Below, in pieces: positions 46,840 through 56,333 of a stretch of DNA of 64,000 nucleotides; the first letter of the stretch is position 1; each line of letters starts with the position of its first letter. A program made the translations under genes and the position numbers. The notes beneath the pieces are model-generated. The model saw only the letters and a program-made list of their open reading frames with translations. It made no database searches and had not been told where the DNA came from. Origin of the DNA: Streptomyces griseus (GTDB lineage Bacteria; Actinomycetota; Actinomycetes; Streptomycetales; Streptomycetaceae); contig NZ_UAVD01000057.1 in assembly GCF_900460065.1 (NCBI RefSeq), forward strand, positions 62,001-126,000, given 5' to 3'.

Positions 46840-47288
46840 TCGGCCCCCGCCCGCGCGGGGGCAGCTCGGTGCAGGTCCCGTAGGGATACGACCGTGACCC
46901 GGCCCTGCGCACACCCCCCTTCGCTTCCCGCCCGGGGTCCCGTGAGTCGGCGTGCGCGTCAGGGAAACGATCAGGACCATGCCTCCGCGGGCCGTCTCCG
47001 GACCCGACAGTTCTGGGCATTCCTTGCACAGCGGGGTGAGGGCCGCCACGCCGCGGGTTTCCGCGTACGCGGGGCTCATCTCCCCTGCCCGTCAACGCCT
47101 TTTTCGGTCCCGCCCCACCGTGACGCGTCCTTCGCAGGGACGTGGATCAGGACACGACCGGCCGAACTGGCCGCACACCACCGGGCATGGCCGAGAGGTG
47201 TCCTTGAATCGTTCCACTCGCCATTCATGATCGAGACATCAGCGGCTCGTACTGGGCGGCGCCGCGGACGAGGCTGGGGGTGGGCTGG
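46840..47288. other. intergenic region upstream of the LAL regulator
   Basis: No gene recognised; it should contain the promoter of the LuxR-family gene. No clear -10/-35 pair was found. Confidence 0.4.
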
Positions 47289-50200
47289 ATGACCGATCCG
47301 ATGCCCGAGCACGACGAGGTGTTCGCGGTGGCGGCAGGTGCCGCAGCGGCGGTGAGATCAGGTCACGCACGCTGGCTGACGCTGCGCGCGATGCCGGGGA
47401 TGGGCCGTACCACGCTGCTGGAGGAGACCGTCCGGCGCGAGACCGCGGACGGGGCCATGGCGGCCCGAGTGGTCCACTGCACGTCCGCGGAGTCCACGTA
47501 CCCGTTCTCCCTGGTCCGTCGGCTCCTGCCGGATGCCGGGCAGGACGTCCCCTTCACGGAACAACCGCCCGCGGACGAGCAGCACACCTTCCACCGGCTG
47601 GGGGCCCGCCTCGAACGGATCGCACGACGCCAGCCCCTGCTGCTGGCGGTCGACGACCTGCACGACGCCGACGAAGTGTCCCGCCGCTGGCTCGGCTACC
47701 TCGCCCGCCGGCCAGCGGGGCTTCCCGTACTGCTCTTGTCGACCGAGTGCCTCACCAGGCCCGCCCTGGCACTGCCCGAGGCCCACGGGACCTCCGTTCT
47801 CCTGCGCCCGCTCAGTGACTCGGCCGTCGCCCGGCTCGCCCGCCGGGCGGGGTACGAGGCCGGGTGCGGGGCCGGGGACGCGGCAACGGCGCTCTGCGTG
47901 CGGGCGGGGGCGGGCAACCCGACCCTGGTGCGCGCCTTGCTCGCCGACTTCGCCGACCTCGCCAAGCTGTCCGACCCGTCCACTCTGTGCGGGGGTACCG
48001 AACCTGCCGGACTGCGTGAGCACCCGACAGGACCCATCCGGCCACCAAGGCCGATTCCCTCCGTCGTCCACCTGCACCGATATCGCGAGACAATCGCACG
48101 CTGGGTCACGGAACGAATGGACCTGGTCGCACGCAGGCTCTGTCTCACTCTCGCCGTCGGAGCCGTCGGAGCCGTCGGAGCCGTCGGAGCCGTCGGAGCC
48201 GTCGGTGGTGCCGGGTTTGTAGGAGTTCGCGACACCGCCCACATCACCGGTCCCGCTGGTGCCGACGACGGCTCCGCCTCACCAGGTACGGTCCGCCCGA
48301 CCTCGTACACCGCACCGTCCGGCCCCGGTCTGCTCTCCCAGGTAGCGGCGATCTACCCGGGGGTACGCGTCCCTGCGCCAGGCTCCGCCTACCTGGCCGG
48401 TCTCGCCCGCCTGTTCGCCGATCCGCTCACAGGCGAAGCGGTCCTCGCCGCGAGCGACCCGGCCGACCTCGCCGACCTGCACCTCAGGTTCGCCCGGCTG
48501 CTCCACGAACAGGGTGCACCCGCCACGGCGGTGGCCGCGCACCTGCTCCACCTGGACCGGCCCGCCGAGGTGTGGATGAGCCAGTGTCTGGAGGACGCGG
48601 CCGACGCCCTGCGCGACGCCGGACGGCCGAGGCCCGCCGCCCATCTCCTGCGGCGCGCGCTCCACGGCCCCCTCACCCCCGCCCACCGCGCCACACTCAG
48701 CCTGCGGCTGGGCGCGCTGGAACTGCTGCACTGTTCCGACTCCGGTGTCCGCCAGTTACGAGCAGCACTGGAACTCCATACGGACGCGGCCGCCCGCGCG
48801 GCCGTCGCACCCGCGCTCGGCCAGGCACTCGCGGCGCAGGGACGCACCGGCCTGGCCGTTCAGGTGCTGCACCGCGAGAGCATGGACGTGGACAGTACGG
48901 AACTCGCGCGCGTCCTGCAGTCGGTCTCGGCCCTCATCGCAGCGCACGACGCCGTCGCCTGGCGGGACGCAGTGGCCCGGATGCGGGAACTCGTGTCCTG
49001 CGTCCCCACCGCGATCGAGCCATTGGTGCGCGCCCTGGTCATGGAGTACGACGCCGGGGCGGGCCGGCTGTCATCGGCCGAGGCCGTCCGGTACATCCTG
49101 CCGCGGCTATCCGCCCAGGTCCACCCGCAGATCCGTACCGGCTGGCTGGGCAGTGCGGCCACCCTGCTCCAGTGGGCGGACCGGACGCAGGACGCGCTGG
49201 CCCTCGCCGATGCCTGGCTGCCCCCACCACCCGCGTTCCCCGACCTCTCGGACGCGGGGCTGCAGTGCCTGGTCAGCGTACGTGCGGAAGCCGCGCTGAT
49301 GACGGGCGACTTCCGGCGGGTGCTCGCCGAGAACGACCCGCTCCTGAAGGCGCGCACGGCCCAGGGCCTCCCGATGCCCCACATCGTGTCCATGGTGGCG
49401 CTCGCCCGGTTCGAACTGGGGTGGCACAGCGCGGCCTGGCGGCTGCTGGCCGTTCCCCGCGCGGAGCACACGGACAGTTCCTGGGAGTGGAACGAACTGC
49501 GGTACGCACGGGGCCTCCTGCACCTGGACGAAGGCGACTGGCAGGCCGCACTCGACGCCTTCCTGGCGTGCGGGACGGGCCAGCGGGCCCGTGACTTCGT
49601 GAGCCCGGTGGCCACTCCGTGGCGTTCGGGCGCGGCCCACGCCCTGGTGGGGCTCGGCCGCCCCGCGCAGGCCCGTGAACTCGCGGAGGAAGACCTGGGC
49701 CACGCCAGGGCCTGGGGCACACCACGGACCGTGGGACGTGCGCTACGGGCGCACGCGGCCGCGCTGGGCGGCAGGCGGGGCCTGGAAGCGCTCAGCGAGT
49801 CGGTGGCGCTGCTGCGCACCGCACCCGCGCCGGTGGAACTGATCGAGTCGCTGACGGACCTCGGGCGGGCCCGGATCGATGCGGGCTACGGCCGCAAGGG
49901 CAGGGCCGATCTCAGGGAGGCGCACGCACTGGCCGTACGGTTGCTGGTACCTGGCGGGCGTACGGAGGGGCATGCGCGGCAGGTCCACGGAGCGGGTGCG
50001 CAACACCGGCAGGCCAGCGCGGATCAGGGGGGCGGGGGACACGAGAGCCGGGCCGGTGCCGGGCGGTTGGTCCGTCTGACCGAGAAGGCGCTGCGGGCGG
50101 GTGCTGCCCGCGTGACCCGCCCCGCCGCCTCCGCGGGGGAGGCGCTCTCCCCCGCGGAGCGGCGCATCGTCCGCCTCGCCGCGCAGGGGCAGACGAACGC

Positions 50201-50354
50201 CCAGATAGGCGACGCGCTCCACCTGGCCCGCCGCACGGTCGAGACCCACCTCACCCATGCCTACCGCAAGCTCGGGGTGTCCCGCCGCACCCAGCTCGTG
50301 GGCAGGTTGAAGGGGACCACGGGCCTCCTCGACACAGATTCCCACCACGGCTGA
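47289..50354 (+). CDS. LuxR-family ATPase regulator (LAL type)
   Basis: About 1021 residues. An N-terminal NTPase has a P-loop MPGMGRTTL in which the usual Lys is Arg, and a Walker B-like LLLAVDDLHDAD. A long helical, TPR-like middle follows. A C-terminal LuxR HTH (LSPAERRIVRLAAQGQTNAQ, TVETHLTHAYRKLGVSRR) ends the protein. LAL proteins are activators of secondary-metabolism and transport genes. The Arg in the P-loop may weaken ATP hydrolysis. A nine-base tandem repeat (gccgtcgga, six units) inserts Ala-Val-Gly repeats at about residues 288-306. No biosynthetic cluster is adjacent. GTG 47280 is an alternative start. Confidence 0.8.
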   Translation: MTDPMPEHDEVFAVAAGAAAAVRSGHARWLTLRAMPGMGRTTLLEETVRRETADGAMAARVVHCTSAESTYPFSLVRRLLPDAGQDVPFTEQPPADEQHTFHRLGARLERIARRQPLLLAVDDLHDADEVSRRWLGYLARRPAGLPVLLLSTECLTRPALALPEAHGTSVLLRPLSDSAVARLARRAGYEAGCGAGDAATALCVRAGAGNPTLVRALLADFADLAKLSDPSTLCGGTEPAGLREHPTGPIRPPRPIPSVVHLHRYRETIARWVTERMDLVARRLCLTLAVGAVGAVGAVGAVGAVGGAGFVGVRDTAHITGPAGADDGSASPGTVRPTSYTAPSGPGLLSQVAAIYPGVRVPAPGSAYLAGLARLFADPLTGEAVLAASDPADLADLHLRFARLLHEQGAPATAVAAHLLHLDRPAEVWMSQCLEDAADALRDAGRPRPAAHLLRRALHGPLTPAHRATLSLRLGALELLHCSDSGVRQLRAALELHTDAAARAAVAPALGQALAAQGRTGLAVQVLHRESMDVDSTELARVLQSVSALIAAHDAVAWRDAVARMRELVSCVPTAIEPLVRALVMEYDAGAGRLSSAEAVRYILPRLSAQVHPQIRTGWLGSAATLLQWADRTQDALALADAWLPPPPAFPDLSDAGLQCLVSVRAEAALMTGDFRRVLAENDPLLKARTAQGLPMPHIVSMVALARFELGWHSAAWRLLAVPRAEHTDSSWEWNELRYARGLLHLDEGDWQAALDAFLACGTGQRARDFVSPVATPWRSGAAHALVGLGRPAQARELAEEDLGHARAWGTPRTVGRALRAHAAALGGRRGLEALSESVALLRTAPAPVELIESLTDLGRARIDAGYGRKGRADLREAHALAVRLLVPGGRTEGHARQVHGAGAQHRQASADQGGGGHESRAGAGRLVRLTEKALRAGAARVTRPAASAGEALSPAERRIVRLAAQGQTNAQIGDALHLARRTVETHLTHAYRKLGVSRRTQLVGRLKGTTGLLDTDSHHG
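48153..48206 (+). repeat. nine-base tandem repeat inside the LAL gene
   Basis: Six units of gccgtcgga (the last ends ggt), in frame, encoding a run of Ala-Val-Gly. Copy-number change would keep the frame. Confidence 0.85.
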
Positions 50355-50564
50355 CGTCGCCTGCCGATCCCGCCGATCCTGCCGGGTACGGACGTCGCCG
50401 GTGCCGGAAGGAGGCCACTGCCGTTCGGTCTGCGCCGCGGCGCGGCAGTGTGTTCGTGGATTTCCACGATGGTGGGGGAGTCCGTGTACACCGCACCGTA
50501 GGAGTTGCCCAGCCGGTCCAGGAATCGGCAGGGCAGCCCCTACGAACAGGAAGAAAGCACACCC

Positions 50565-50888
50565 ATGCCAGCAACTTCGTCTTCCTCGTCCTCGTCCTCG
50601 TCGTCGCCCTTACGGACTGCCGCCCGTGCGGCGGGCCTCGTCGTGGTGGCGGCCGTCGCCACGATGTCTCTCGCGGTGCCCGCCAGCGCCGCTGCCGGTT
50701 CCAGCGGCGAGTCCACCAATGCGGCGCAGAAAGCGGCAGATTTCAGGCACTACGGCGGCATCTACCCGGACCAAGCGGCTGCTGATGCCGCTGGGGCCCT
50801 GTACATCCTCAGCGGCAGCGCGGCCCAGTTCGTCATCGAAGTCATCTGGGACAACGGCAAGAGGCTGTTCGAGCTCTGGTACTGGTGA
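50565..50888 (+). CDS. small secreted hypothetical protein
   Basis: A 107-residue exported protein. After a run of Ser comes a signal peptide (LRTAARAAGLVVVAAVATM, cleavage after PASA). The mature part is about 60 residues (ADFRHYGGIYPDQAAADAA, then FVIEVIWDNGKRLFELWYW) and ends in an aromatic tail. AGGAAG lies upstream of ATG 50565. It is 65 bases before a second secreted protein on the same strand, so the two may be co-expressed. Family unknown. Confidence 0.65.
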   Translation: MPATSSSSSSSSSSPLRTAARAAGLVVVAAVATMSLAVPASAAAGSSGESTNAAQKAADFRHYGGIYPDQAAADAAGALYILSGSAAQFVIEVIWDNGKRLFELWYW

Positions 50889-50953
50889 CCGGCGCATCGC
50901 GCCCCACCGGCCCTGACGCACCGTCTTCTCCCTCACGAAAGCTGGACGCACCG

Positions 50954-51898
50954 ATGTTCCTGAAGCCCACCTCCCGTTCATCCCGGACCACCATCCGGTC
51001 CATACTCACCACGGCCGCGCTGCTGGGCAGCGCCCTGGCCCTCGCCCCCGCCACGCATGCGGTCGCCGCCACCACTCCCGCTTCCGCGTCCTCCACCGCC
51101 GGGGCGTTCTCCGGGACCGGCGCCGAGTCGCCCGTGTCCACGCTGGCCCAGCGCAGCACGCGGATCACGGTGACCAACTCGACGGGCCAGGGCATGCAGC
51201 GGGTCTGGAGCAAGCTCTCCCACGGGTGCTGGACCAATGACGAACTGCCGCCCGACAACATCCCGGCTGGCCGCTCCACCGCCTTCGGCAGCGAATCCTG
51301 TGGACTCGCGACCGGAACCGAGGGAGAGACCAACTTCGCCGTCCCCGGCGGACAGGTCGAGATCCGCTGGAACAACCCCTTCGTCGGCTCCAACAGCTAC
51401 AGCTGTACGACGCCGAGCGGCTACTACTGTTCGAGGAGCGGGGGTTCGGGCAACAACGCGAACGTCCACTTCACGATCGCCTACGCGGGGCTGCGTGCGG
51501 CGGCCACCACCGGCGCGCCGGGTGCGCCCGTCGAGGACGGTACCGTCTCGGCCCAGGCGGCACGCAGTACCCACGTGACCCTCAACAACAACAGCGGAGC
51601 CCTGCTCTCGCGGACCGACGCCCGTCTGTCCTGGGGCATCTGGAGCGACAACCAGTTGCCCGCGGTCAACATCAACCCGGGTAACAGGAGTTCCTGGCAG
51701 AGCGAGTCCGACGGCTTCATGACCGGAACCCAGGGCTCGGTGACGTACGTCGTCTCCACCGGCGGACACGTGACCGTGAAGTGGAACAACCCCTACGCGG
51801 GCAGCAACAAGTACGAGTGCATCGCCCCCGCCAACCGCACCTGCAGCTACAGCGGTGGCTCGGGCGACAACGCCACCGTCTCCTTCACCCTGTCCTGA
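50954..51898 (+). CDS. secreted protein with two ET79/aegerolysin-like domains
   Basis: A 314-residue exported protein with signal peptide TTAALLGSALALAPATHA. Two copies of a beta-sandwich unit follow, at about residues 68-178 and 204-314. Each has a start like ITVTNSTGQ / VTLNNNSGA, a middle WTNDELPPDNI / WSDNQLPAVNI, a motif ATGTEGE / MTGTQGS, an end RWNNPFVGSNSYSC / KWNNPYAGSNKYEC, and GGSGNNANV / GGSGDNATV. This repeat matches the crystal protein ET79/aegerolysin type of lipid-binding or pore-forming protein. The tandem duplication is notable, and it may act on membranes of competitors or insects. Confidence 0.75.
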   Translation: MFLKPTSRSSRTTIRSILTTAALLGSALALAPATHAVAATTPASASSTAGAFSGTGAESPVSTLAQRSTRITVTNSTGQGMQRVWSKLSHGCWTNDELPPDNIPAGRSTAFGSESCGLATGTEGETNFAVPGGQVEIRWNNPFVGSNSYSCTTPSGYYCSRSGGSGNNANVHFTIAYAGLRAAATTGAPGAPVEDGTVSAQAARSTHVTLNNNSGALLSRTDARLSWGIWSDNQLPAVNINPGNRSSWQSESDGFMTGTQGSVTYVVSTGGHVTVKWNNPYAGSNKYECIAPANRTCSYSGGSGDNATVSFTLS

Positions 51899-51935
51899 CG
51901 GTCCTGCCCGTCTCCATCGCCCCGACAAGGTGAAC

Positions 51936-51955
51936 GCCCTTCGCACCTGAAGGGC
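51936..51955. terminator. weak hairpin after the ET79-like gene
   Basis: A seven-bp stem GCCCTTC with GAAGGGC and a 6-base loop, 38 bases past the stop. A possible terminator. Confidence 0.4.
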
Positions 51956-52135
51956 CCGGCGTCACCTCGACATGTGGGCGCCTGCCGGATCGTCGGCACC
52001 GACAGCCGAACAGGCAGCCGACGGCGCGACCGCCGGCAGGCGTCCGGGAAGGCAACACCCGGGCCGACCGCGCGTACCAGGCCACGGGCCGGCACATCCT
52101 GGTGCCGGCCCGCACCTGCGCGTACCCACTTCCCC

Positions 52136-53092
52136 GTGCCGACCTCACCCCTGCGTCACGTCGCCGTCCTCGTGCTCGAAGGTGCGAAGCCTGTCGATGT
52201 CAGTATTCCTGCGCAGGTGTTCACGACCCGCACGAGCATGCCGTACGAAGTACGGGTGTGCGGCGCGGCGCCCGGTCTGGTGGCCGGCGGCGACGGCCTG
52301 TCCTACCACGTCGCCCACGGCCTCGACGTGCTCGCGTGGGCCGACATCGTCTTCATCCCGGGCTACCGGTCTCCGGACCGTGACGACCCGCCGCACGCCG
52401 TCGTCGACGCGCTGATCGCCGCCCACGATCGGGGCGCGCAGCTCGCCGCGATCTCGACGGGTGCCTTCGCGCTCGCCACCACGGGCCTGCTCGACGGCAA
52501 ACGTGCCACGACGCACTGGCACTACACGCGGGCACTCGCGGCGAAGCATCCGCTGGTCCAGGTCGACGAGAACGTTCTGTTCGTCGACGAGGGCGGTGTG
52601 CTGACGTCGGCCGGCGCCGCCTCGGGCATCGACCTGTGCCTGCACATTCTCCGCGGTGACCTCGGGGTGGCCGCGTCCCACCACGCGGCCCGGCGCCTGG
52701 TCGCGGCCCCCTACCGCAGTGGCGGCCAGGCACAGTACGTGCCGCGCGGTGTGCCCGAGCCACTGGGGGAGCGGTTCGCCGCCACCCGCGAGTGGGCGCT
52801 GCACCGGCTCGGCGAGCCCCTCACCCTTGAAGCGCTCGCCCGGCATGCGGCGGTCTCGCCGCGTACGTTCTCACGGCGCTTCGCCGAGGACACGGGGTAC
52901 ACGCCGATGCAGTGGGTCATGCGCGCCCGCATCGACCTGGCCCGCGAACACCTCGAACGTTCACAGCGGGGCGTCGAGCAGATCGCCGCCGATGTCGGCC
53001 TGGGCACCGGTGCGAATCTGCGGCTGCACTTCCAGCGCATCCTCGGCACCACGTCGAGCGAGTACCGGCGCACCTTCACTCAGGGGCAGTAG
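52136..53092 (+). CDS. GlxA-family AraC-type regulator with DJ-1 domain
   Basis: A 318-residue regulator. The N-terminal DJ-1/PfpI-like amidase domain (HVAVLVLEGAKPVDVSIPAQ) has ISTGAFALATTGLLDG where active relatives have Cys, so it is a ligand sensor and not an enzyme. The C-terminal AraC/XylS double HTH has TLEALARHAAVSPRTFSRRF and IDLAREHLERSQRGVEQIA. GTG 52136 begins just before the first strand. It lies 105 bases upstream of a gap gene on the same strand, and GlxA-type regulators often neighbour such metabolic genes. Confidence 0.85.
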   Translation: MPTSPLRHVAVLVLEGAKPVDVSIPAQVFTTRTSMPYEVRVCGAAPGLVAGGDGLSYHVAHGLDVLAWADIVFIPGYRSPDRDDPPHAVVDALIAAHDRGAQLAAISTGAFALATTGLLDGKRATTHWHYTRALAAKHPLVQVDENVLFVDEGGVLTSAGAASGIDLCLHILRGDLGVAASHHAARRLVAAPYRSGGQAQYVPRGVPEPLGERFAATREWALHRLGEPLTLEALARHAAVSPRTFSRRFAEDTGYTPMQWVMRARIDLAREHLERSQRGVEQIAADVGLGTGANLRLHFQRILGTTSSEYRRTFTQGQ

Positions 53093-53197
53093 CCCGCCAC
53101 CAGGTGGTGCGACCCTTTCGGACCGTGGCGATCACGCCGCTGTCACCGGCGGACGCCGCGCGCGAACCTGAGGGGGGAACCCGAAGGGACACCACTC

Positions 53198-53690
53198 ATG
53201 ACTCGTATCGCCATCAACGGATTCGGCCGCATCGGCCGCAACGTGCTGCGCGCGCTGCTCGAACGCGGCAGCGACCTCGCGGTCGTCGCCGTCAACGACC
53301 TCACGGAGTCCGCCACCCTCGCGCGGCTGCTCGCCTACTACACGACGGCGGGCCGGCTCGGCCGTCCGGTGACCGTCGACGGGGACGCCCTCGTCGTCGA
53401 CGGCCGTCGCATCACCGTGCTCGCCGAGCGCGAACCGGCGCGGCTGCCGTGGGCCGACCTCGGCGTCGATATCGTGCTGGGGCGACCGGCCGCTTCACCT
53501 CGGCCACGGCCGCCCGCGCCCACCTCGACGCGGGCGCGAGGAGGGTGCTCATCAGCGCGCCGGCGGACGGCGCCGATGTCACACTCGCGTTCGGGGTCAA
53601 CACCGCCGCGTACGACCCGGCCGCGCACACGATCGTCTCGAACGCCTCGTGCACGACCAACGCGCGCGCGCCGCTGGCCGCGGCCCTAGA
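53198..53690 (+). pseudogene. gap: glyceraldehyde-3-phosphate dehydrogenase, broken
   Basis: The N-terminal NAD-binding part is good: MTRIAINGFGRIGRNVLRAL. At about 53485 one base is lost (VDIVLG then GRPAAS). The sensible continuation, TGRFTSATAARAHLDAGARR, VNTAAYDPAAHTIVSNASCT with the catalytic Cys, is in another frame. After TTNARAPLAAAL the sequence becomes unrelated, so the C-terminal half is gone. It is a truncated, frameshifted pseudogene downstream of the GlxA regulator. Confidence 0.85.
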
Positions 53691-54352
53691 CGGTTGCCCC
53701 GGCCCTCGTACGCGCGGGCGTCGCCGGACCAGGCGACGGAGAAGCGGCCGCGCAGGTCGAGGCGGGTGGCCAAGGGGGCCGAGCGTGCCGACTGCTTCCC
53801 CTGGACTCCCTTCTCGGCCTCCGGGGAGTGCTGCTGAACAGCGGTCAGGCGGGCGAGGGCGGAGTGGCAGCCCTTCGGAGTCGCACGGACCGCCGGCCAG
53901 TCGATGGCGGGCTGGCTGACTATCCGCTGCCCGAACCCGGTTCGGCAGCTCGCATGCTGAAGCGGCCCTACCGGTGCCGAAGCGGGACCGCGCGGGCGTA
54001 GGTGCTGCGCCAACCAAGTAATCGTCCGGAACGGCTCCTGCCGTCCAGAAGACCGGATGCCCACCATGAGCCCTGCGGACGGAACCCCGCCCGCGTCCTC
54101 TGACCGGGAAGAGCCCGTCATGCGTCAGAAGTTCCTCAGAAAGCCGACCTCTTCGAGGACCACGACATCCTGATGCTCTTCGACGCCCAGCTCCTGGGAT
54201 CTCCAGGCGCTCCCCACGTCCAGGGCGCGGAGCCGGTGCTGGAGCCCGGTACGAGGTCCCGCGCAGCCCCAACCCGTTCCATACGGCGTCATCCCCCTGA
54301 GCCCGTGACTGAAGGGATTGTTCCATGGGCCGCCAGCGTCTCCGCAGGACGG
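53691..54352. other. scrambled region with possible PP2C scrap
   Basis: The minus strand near 53700-53770 reads LDLRGRFSVAWSGDARAYEG, reminiscent of a PP2C phosphatase motif (AWSGDARAY), without a start or the rest of a domain. The remainder has no recognised gene. Confidence 0.3.
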
Positions 54353-54370
54353 CATTCTGAAACGATCAGT
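54353..54370. mobile_element. solo end of the IS5-family element
   Basis: CATTCTGAAACGATCAGT followed by TA is identical to the right inverted repeat of the element at 45550-46839. No matching second end or transposase was found nearby, so only one end remains. Confidence 0.75.
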
Positions 54371-54403
54371 TAGTCATTTATTGGAGCGCTGTTATATTAG
54401 CGC
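54370..54403 (+). promoter_or_regulatory. promoter and operator of the MarR operon
   Basis: A -10-like TATATT (54393-54398) ends six bases before the GTG start, so the transcript is probably leaderless. A weak -35 candidate TTAGTC (54370-54375), 17 bases upstream, begins within the solo IS end. Two AGCGCT palindromes at 54384-54389 and 54398-54403 flank the -10, a likely MarR site. All inferred from sequence. Confidence 0.5.
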
Positions 54404-54404
54404 T

Positions 54405-54893
54405 GTGACATCTTCAGATCCCACAGCGGTACCCGACCCCTGGCATTCCCTGCACGAGCTGCTGGCAGCCATGGACGCCGAGATCGAGCGGGTCTACGTC
54501 GAGCGCGGAATCGAGGGGGTGCGGCCTCGGTTCGCCTATCCGCTGATCCGACTCGCCCACACCGGACCGCTGACCATTCGCGAGCTGGCAAAGTCCCTGT
54601 GCCGCTCGCACTCCGCGATCAGCCAGACCGTCGCCGCCATGCGTAAGGAGGGTCTGGTCACCTCCGAGCCGGGGCCTGACGCTCGCACCCGGCGGATCGA
54701 CCTGACCGAGCGCGGACGGTCACTGGTGCCGTTCCTCGAGGCGGAGTGGCGCGCTACCCACGACACGGTCGCCGAGCTGGATAGCGTGATCCCGTACGCG
54801 ATGACCACCGTCGTCGAGGAAGTGCGGCGGGCGCTGGGCCACCGGTCGATGCGCCAGCGGATCCTTGATCACCTTGTCGAGCCGCCGCGATGA
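54405..54893 (+). CDS. MarR-family regulator
   Basis: A 162-residue winged-helix regulator. The HTH is LTIRELAKSLCRSHSAISQT, followed by a wing with DARTRRIDLTERG and a C-terminal dimerisation helix. The GTG start at 54405 follows a leaderless promoter. Its stop overlaps the downstream MFS exporter start as ATGA, so the two are translationally coupled. It probably represses the exporter and itself until a drug-like ligand binds. Confidence 0.85.
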   Translation: MTSSDPTAVPDPWHSLHELLAAMDAEIERVYVERGIEGVRPRFAYPLIRLAHTGPLTIRELAKSLCRSHSAISQTVAAMRKEGLVTSEPGPDARTRRIDLTERGRSLVPFLEAEWRATHDTVAELDSVIPYAMTTVVEEVRRALGHRSMRQRILDHLVEPPR

Positions 54894-56173
54894 GCGGGCG
54901 TGGCGGCATCCGCTTCCTCGACACCCGTCCACTGCGCGGCAGTCGGCCGTTTCGTGCCCTGTGGATCGGTACCTCCGCCTCTCAACTCGGCGGCCAGATA
55001 GCCACCGTGGCGGTGCTGGCCCAGGTCTGGAATCTGACCGGCAGCCCGGTGGGCACCGGTGCCATCGGGCTCGCCACCGGGTTGCCGATGGTGCTGTTCG
55101 GGCTGCTCGGCGGCACATTGGCCGACACCTTCGACCGTCGCACGGTGGTGCGGGTTACCACTGTGGGCAGTCTGCTGGCTGCCGCAGGGCTGTGTGCCCA
55201 AGCCGTGGCGGGTAACCGCAGCGTGATCCTGCTGCTCGCCCTGGTCGCCGTGGGGACGAGCTGCAGCGCTCTCGGCGCTCCCGCGCGGCGCACCTTCCCC
55301 GTCCGGCTGTTGCCGAGCGACCAGGTCGCGGCTGGCCTTGCGCTGATGAACGTGTCTTTCCAGGCGGCGATGCTGGCCGGACCCGCGCTGGCCGGGCTGA
55401 TCATCGCCCGCTGGGATTTTCCTGTCGCATATGCTGCCCAGGCCGTGACCATGACCATCGCGGCACTTTCGCTGATCCGCCTGCCCGCCATGCCGCCCGA
55501 TGGCGCCGCAGCGGCCGGTGGCAAGCGCCGTCCGGAGCGGGGCGGTTGGCGGATCCTGCGCCGCCCGACGTTGTGGGGCTCGATGGCCACCGACCTGTCC
55601 GCAACGCTGCTCGCCATGCCGATCGCGATCTTCCCGCTGGTCAACGAGATCCGCTTCGGCGGAAACCCGCAGACCCTCGGCCTGTTCCTCTCGGCCGTCG
55701 CGGTCGGGGGAATCACGGCCGGACTACTCTCCGGCACGGTCACGCGTTGGAGCTGTGGCGGCCTAGTCCAGCTGTCCGCAGCCGCTGTCTGGGGCTTGGC
55801 GCTGGCCTTTTTCGGTCTGGCGGGGCCGTTGTGGCTGGCGCTCGCGTGCCTGGCCGTTGCGGGCGCTGCCGACACCGTGTCCGTCATTACCCGAGGTGCC
55901 CTGGTCCAGTTGGAGACCCCAGACGCGTACCGGGGGCGGGTCTCTTCGGTAGAACACGTCATCGGTGTCGCGGGCCCCGAACTCGGCAACTTTCGCGGCG
56001 GCCTATTGGCCTCGGCGACCTCAGCATCCTTCTCGCTCGTCTTCGGCGGACTGTCTGCCATCCTGGCAATCGCCGCCGTGGCCGCGACCAACGGCCCCCT
56101 GCGCGCCTACCGCACACCGGCTCCTACCGAGAAGCCGACTGCCCCTGAGGCCGCCAAAGCAGCAGCTGGATAG
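54890..56173 (+). CDS. MFS exporter of the MFS_3/EntS type
   Basis: A 427-residue, 12-helix transporter with the N-terminal pattern FRALWIGTSASQLGGQIATV and the loop GGTLADTFDRRTVVR, as in siderophore and drug exporters of the EntS/MFS_3 group. It is coupled to the MarR gene upstream. The substrate is unknown. The C-terminal tail is short and Ala-rich. It appears intact. Confidence 0.9.
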   Translation: MSGRGGIRFLDTRPLRGSRPFRALWIGTSASQLGGQIATVAVLAQVWNLTGSPVGTGAIGLATGLPMVLFGLLGGTLADTFDRRTVVRVTTVGSLLAAAGLCAQAVAGNRSVILLLALVAVGTSCSALGAPARRTFPVRLLPSDQVAAGLALMNVSFQAAMLAGPALAGLIIARWDFPVAYAAQAVTMTIAALSLIRLPAMPPDGAAAAGGKRRPERGGWRILRRPTLWGSMATDLSATLLAMPIAIFPLVNEIRFGGNPQTLGLFLSAVAVGGITAGLLSGTVTRWSCGGLVQLSAAAVWGLALAFFGLAGPLWLALACLAVAGAADTVSVITRGALVQLETPDAYRGRVSSVEHVIGVAGPELGNFRGGLLASATSASFSLVFGGLSAILAIAAVAATNGPLRAYRTPAPTEKPTAPEAAKAAAG

Positions 56174-56196
56174 AAGGCTGATGTCGCGCATGGCAA

Positions 56197-56208
56197 GGGG
56201 GGGGGGGG
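56197..56208 (+). repeat. run of twelve G
   Basis: A 12-base G homopolymer just after the MFS stop. It is prone to slippage and to sequencing errors. Confidence 0.85.
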
Positions 56209-56333
56209 CGCCAGCAGCGCAGGCTCTGACGACCCCTTGCTGACGTTTTTCCTCGACAGCGGGACCCGGATCTAGCTAGTGGCCCTTGGCCGTCATCGCC
56301 TCCCGACAGACTCAATTCCGACAGGCGACTTGC

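Noticed and set aside
48153..48206. Short tandem repeat considered as an origin iteron or CRISPR
   Set aside because: It is an in-frame nine-base repeat inside the LuxR-family gene.
53700..54121. Possible PP2C phosphatase gene on the minus strand
   Set aside because: Only one short motif-like stretch is seen, without the metal-binding Asp motifs or a start.
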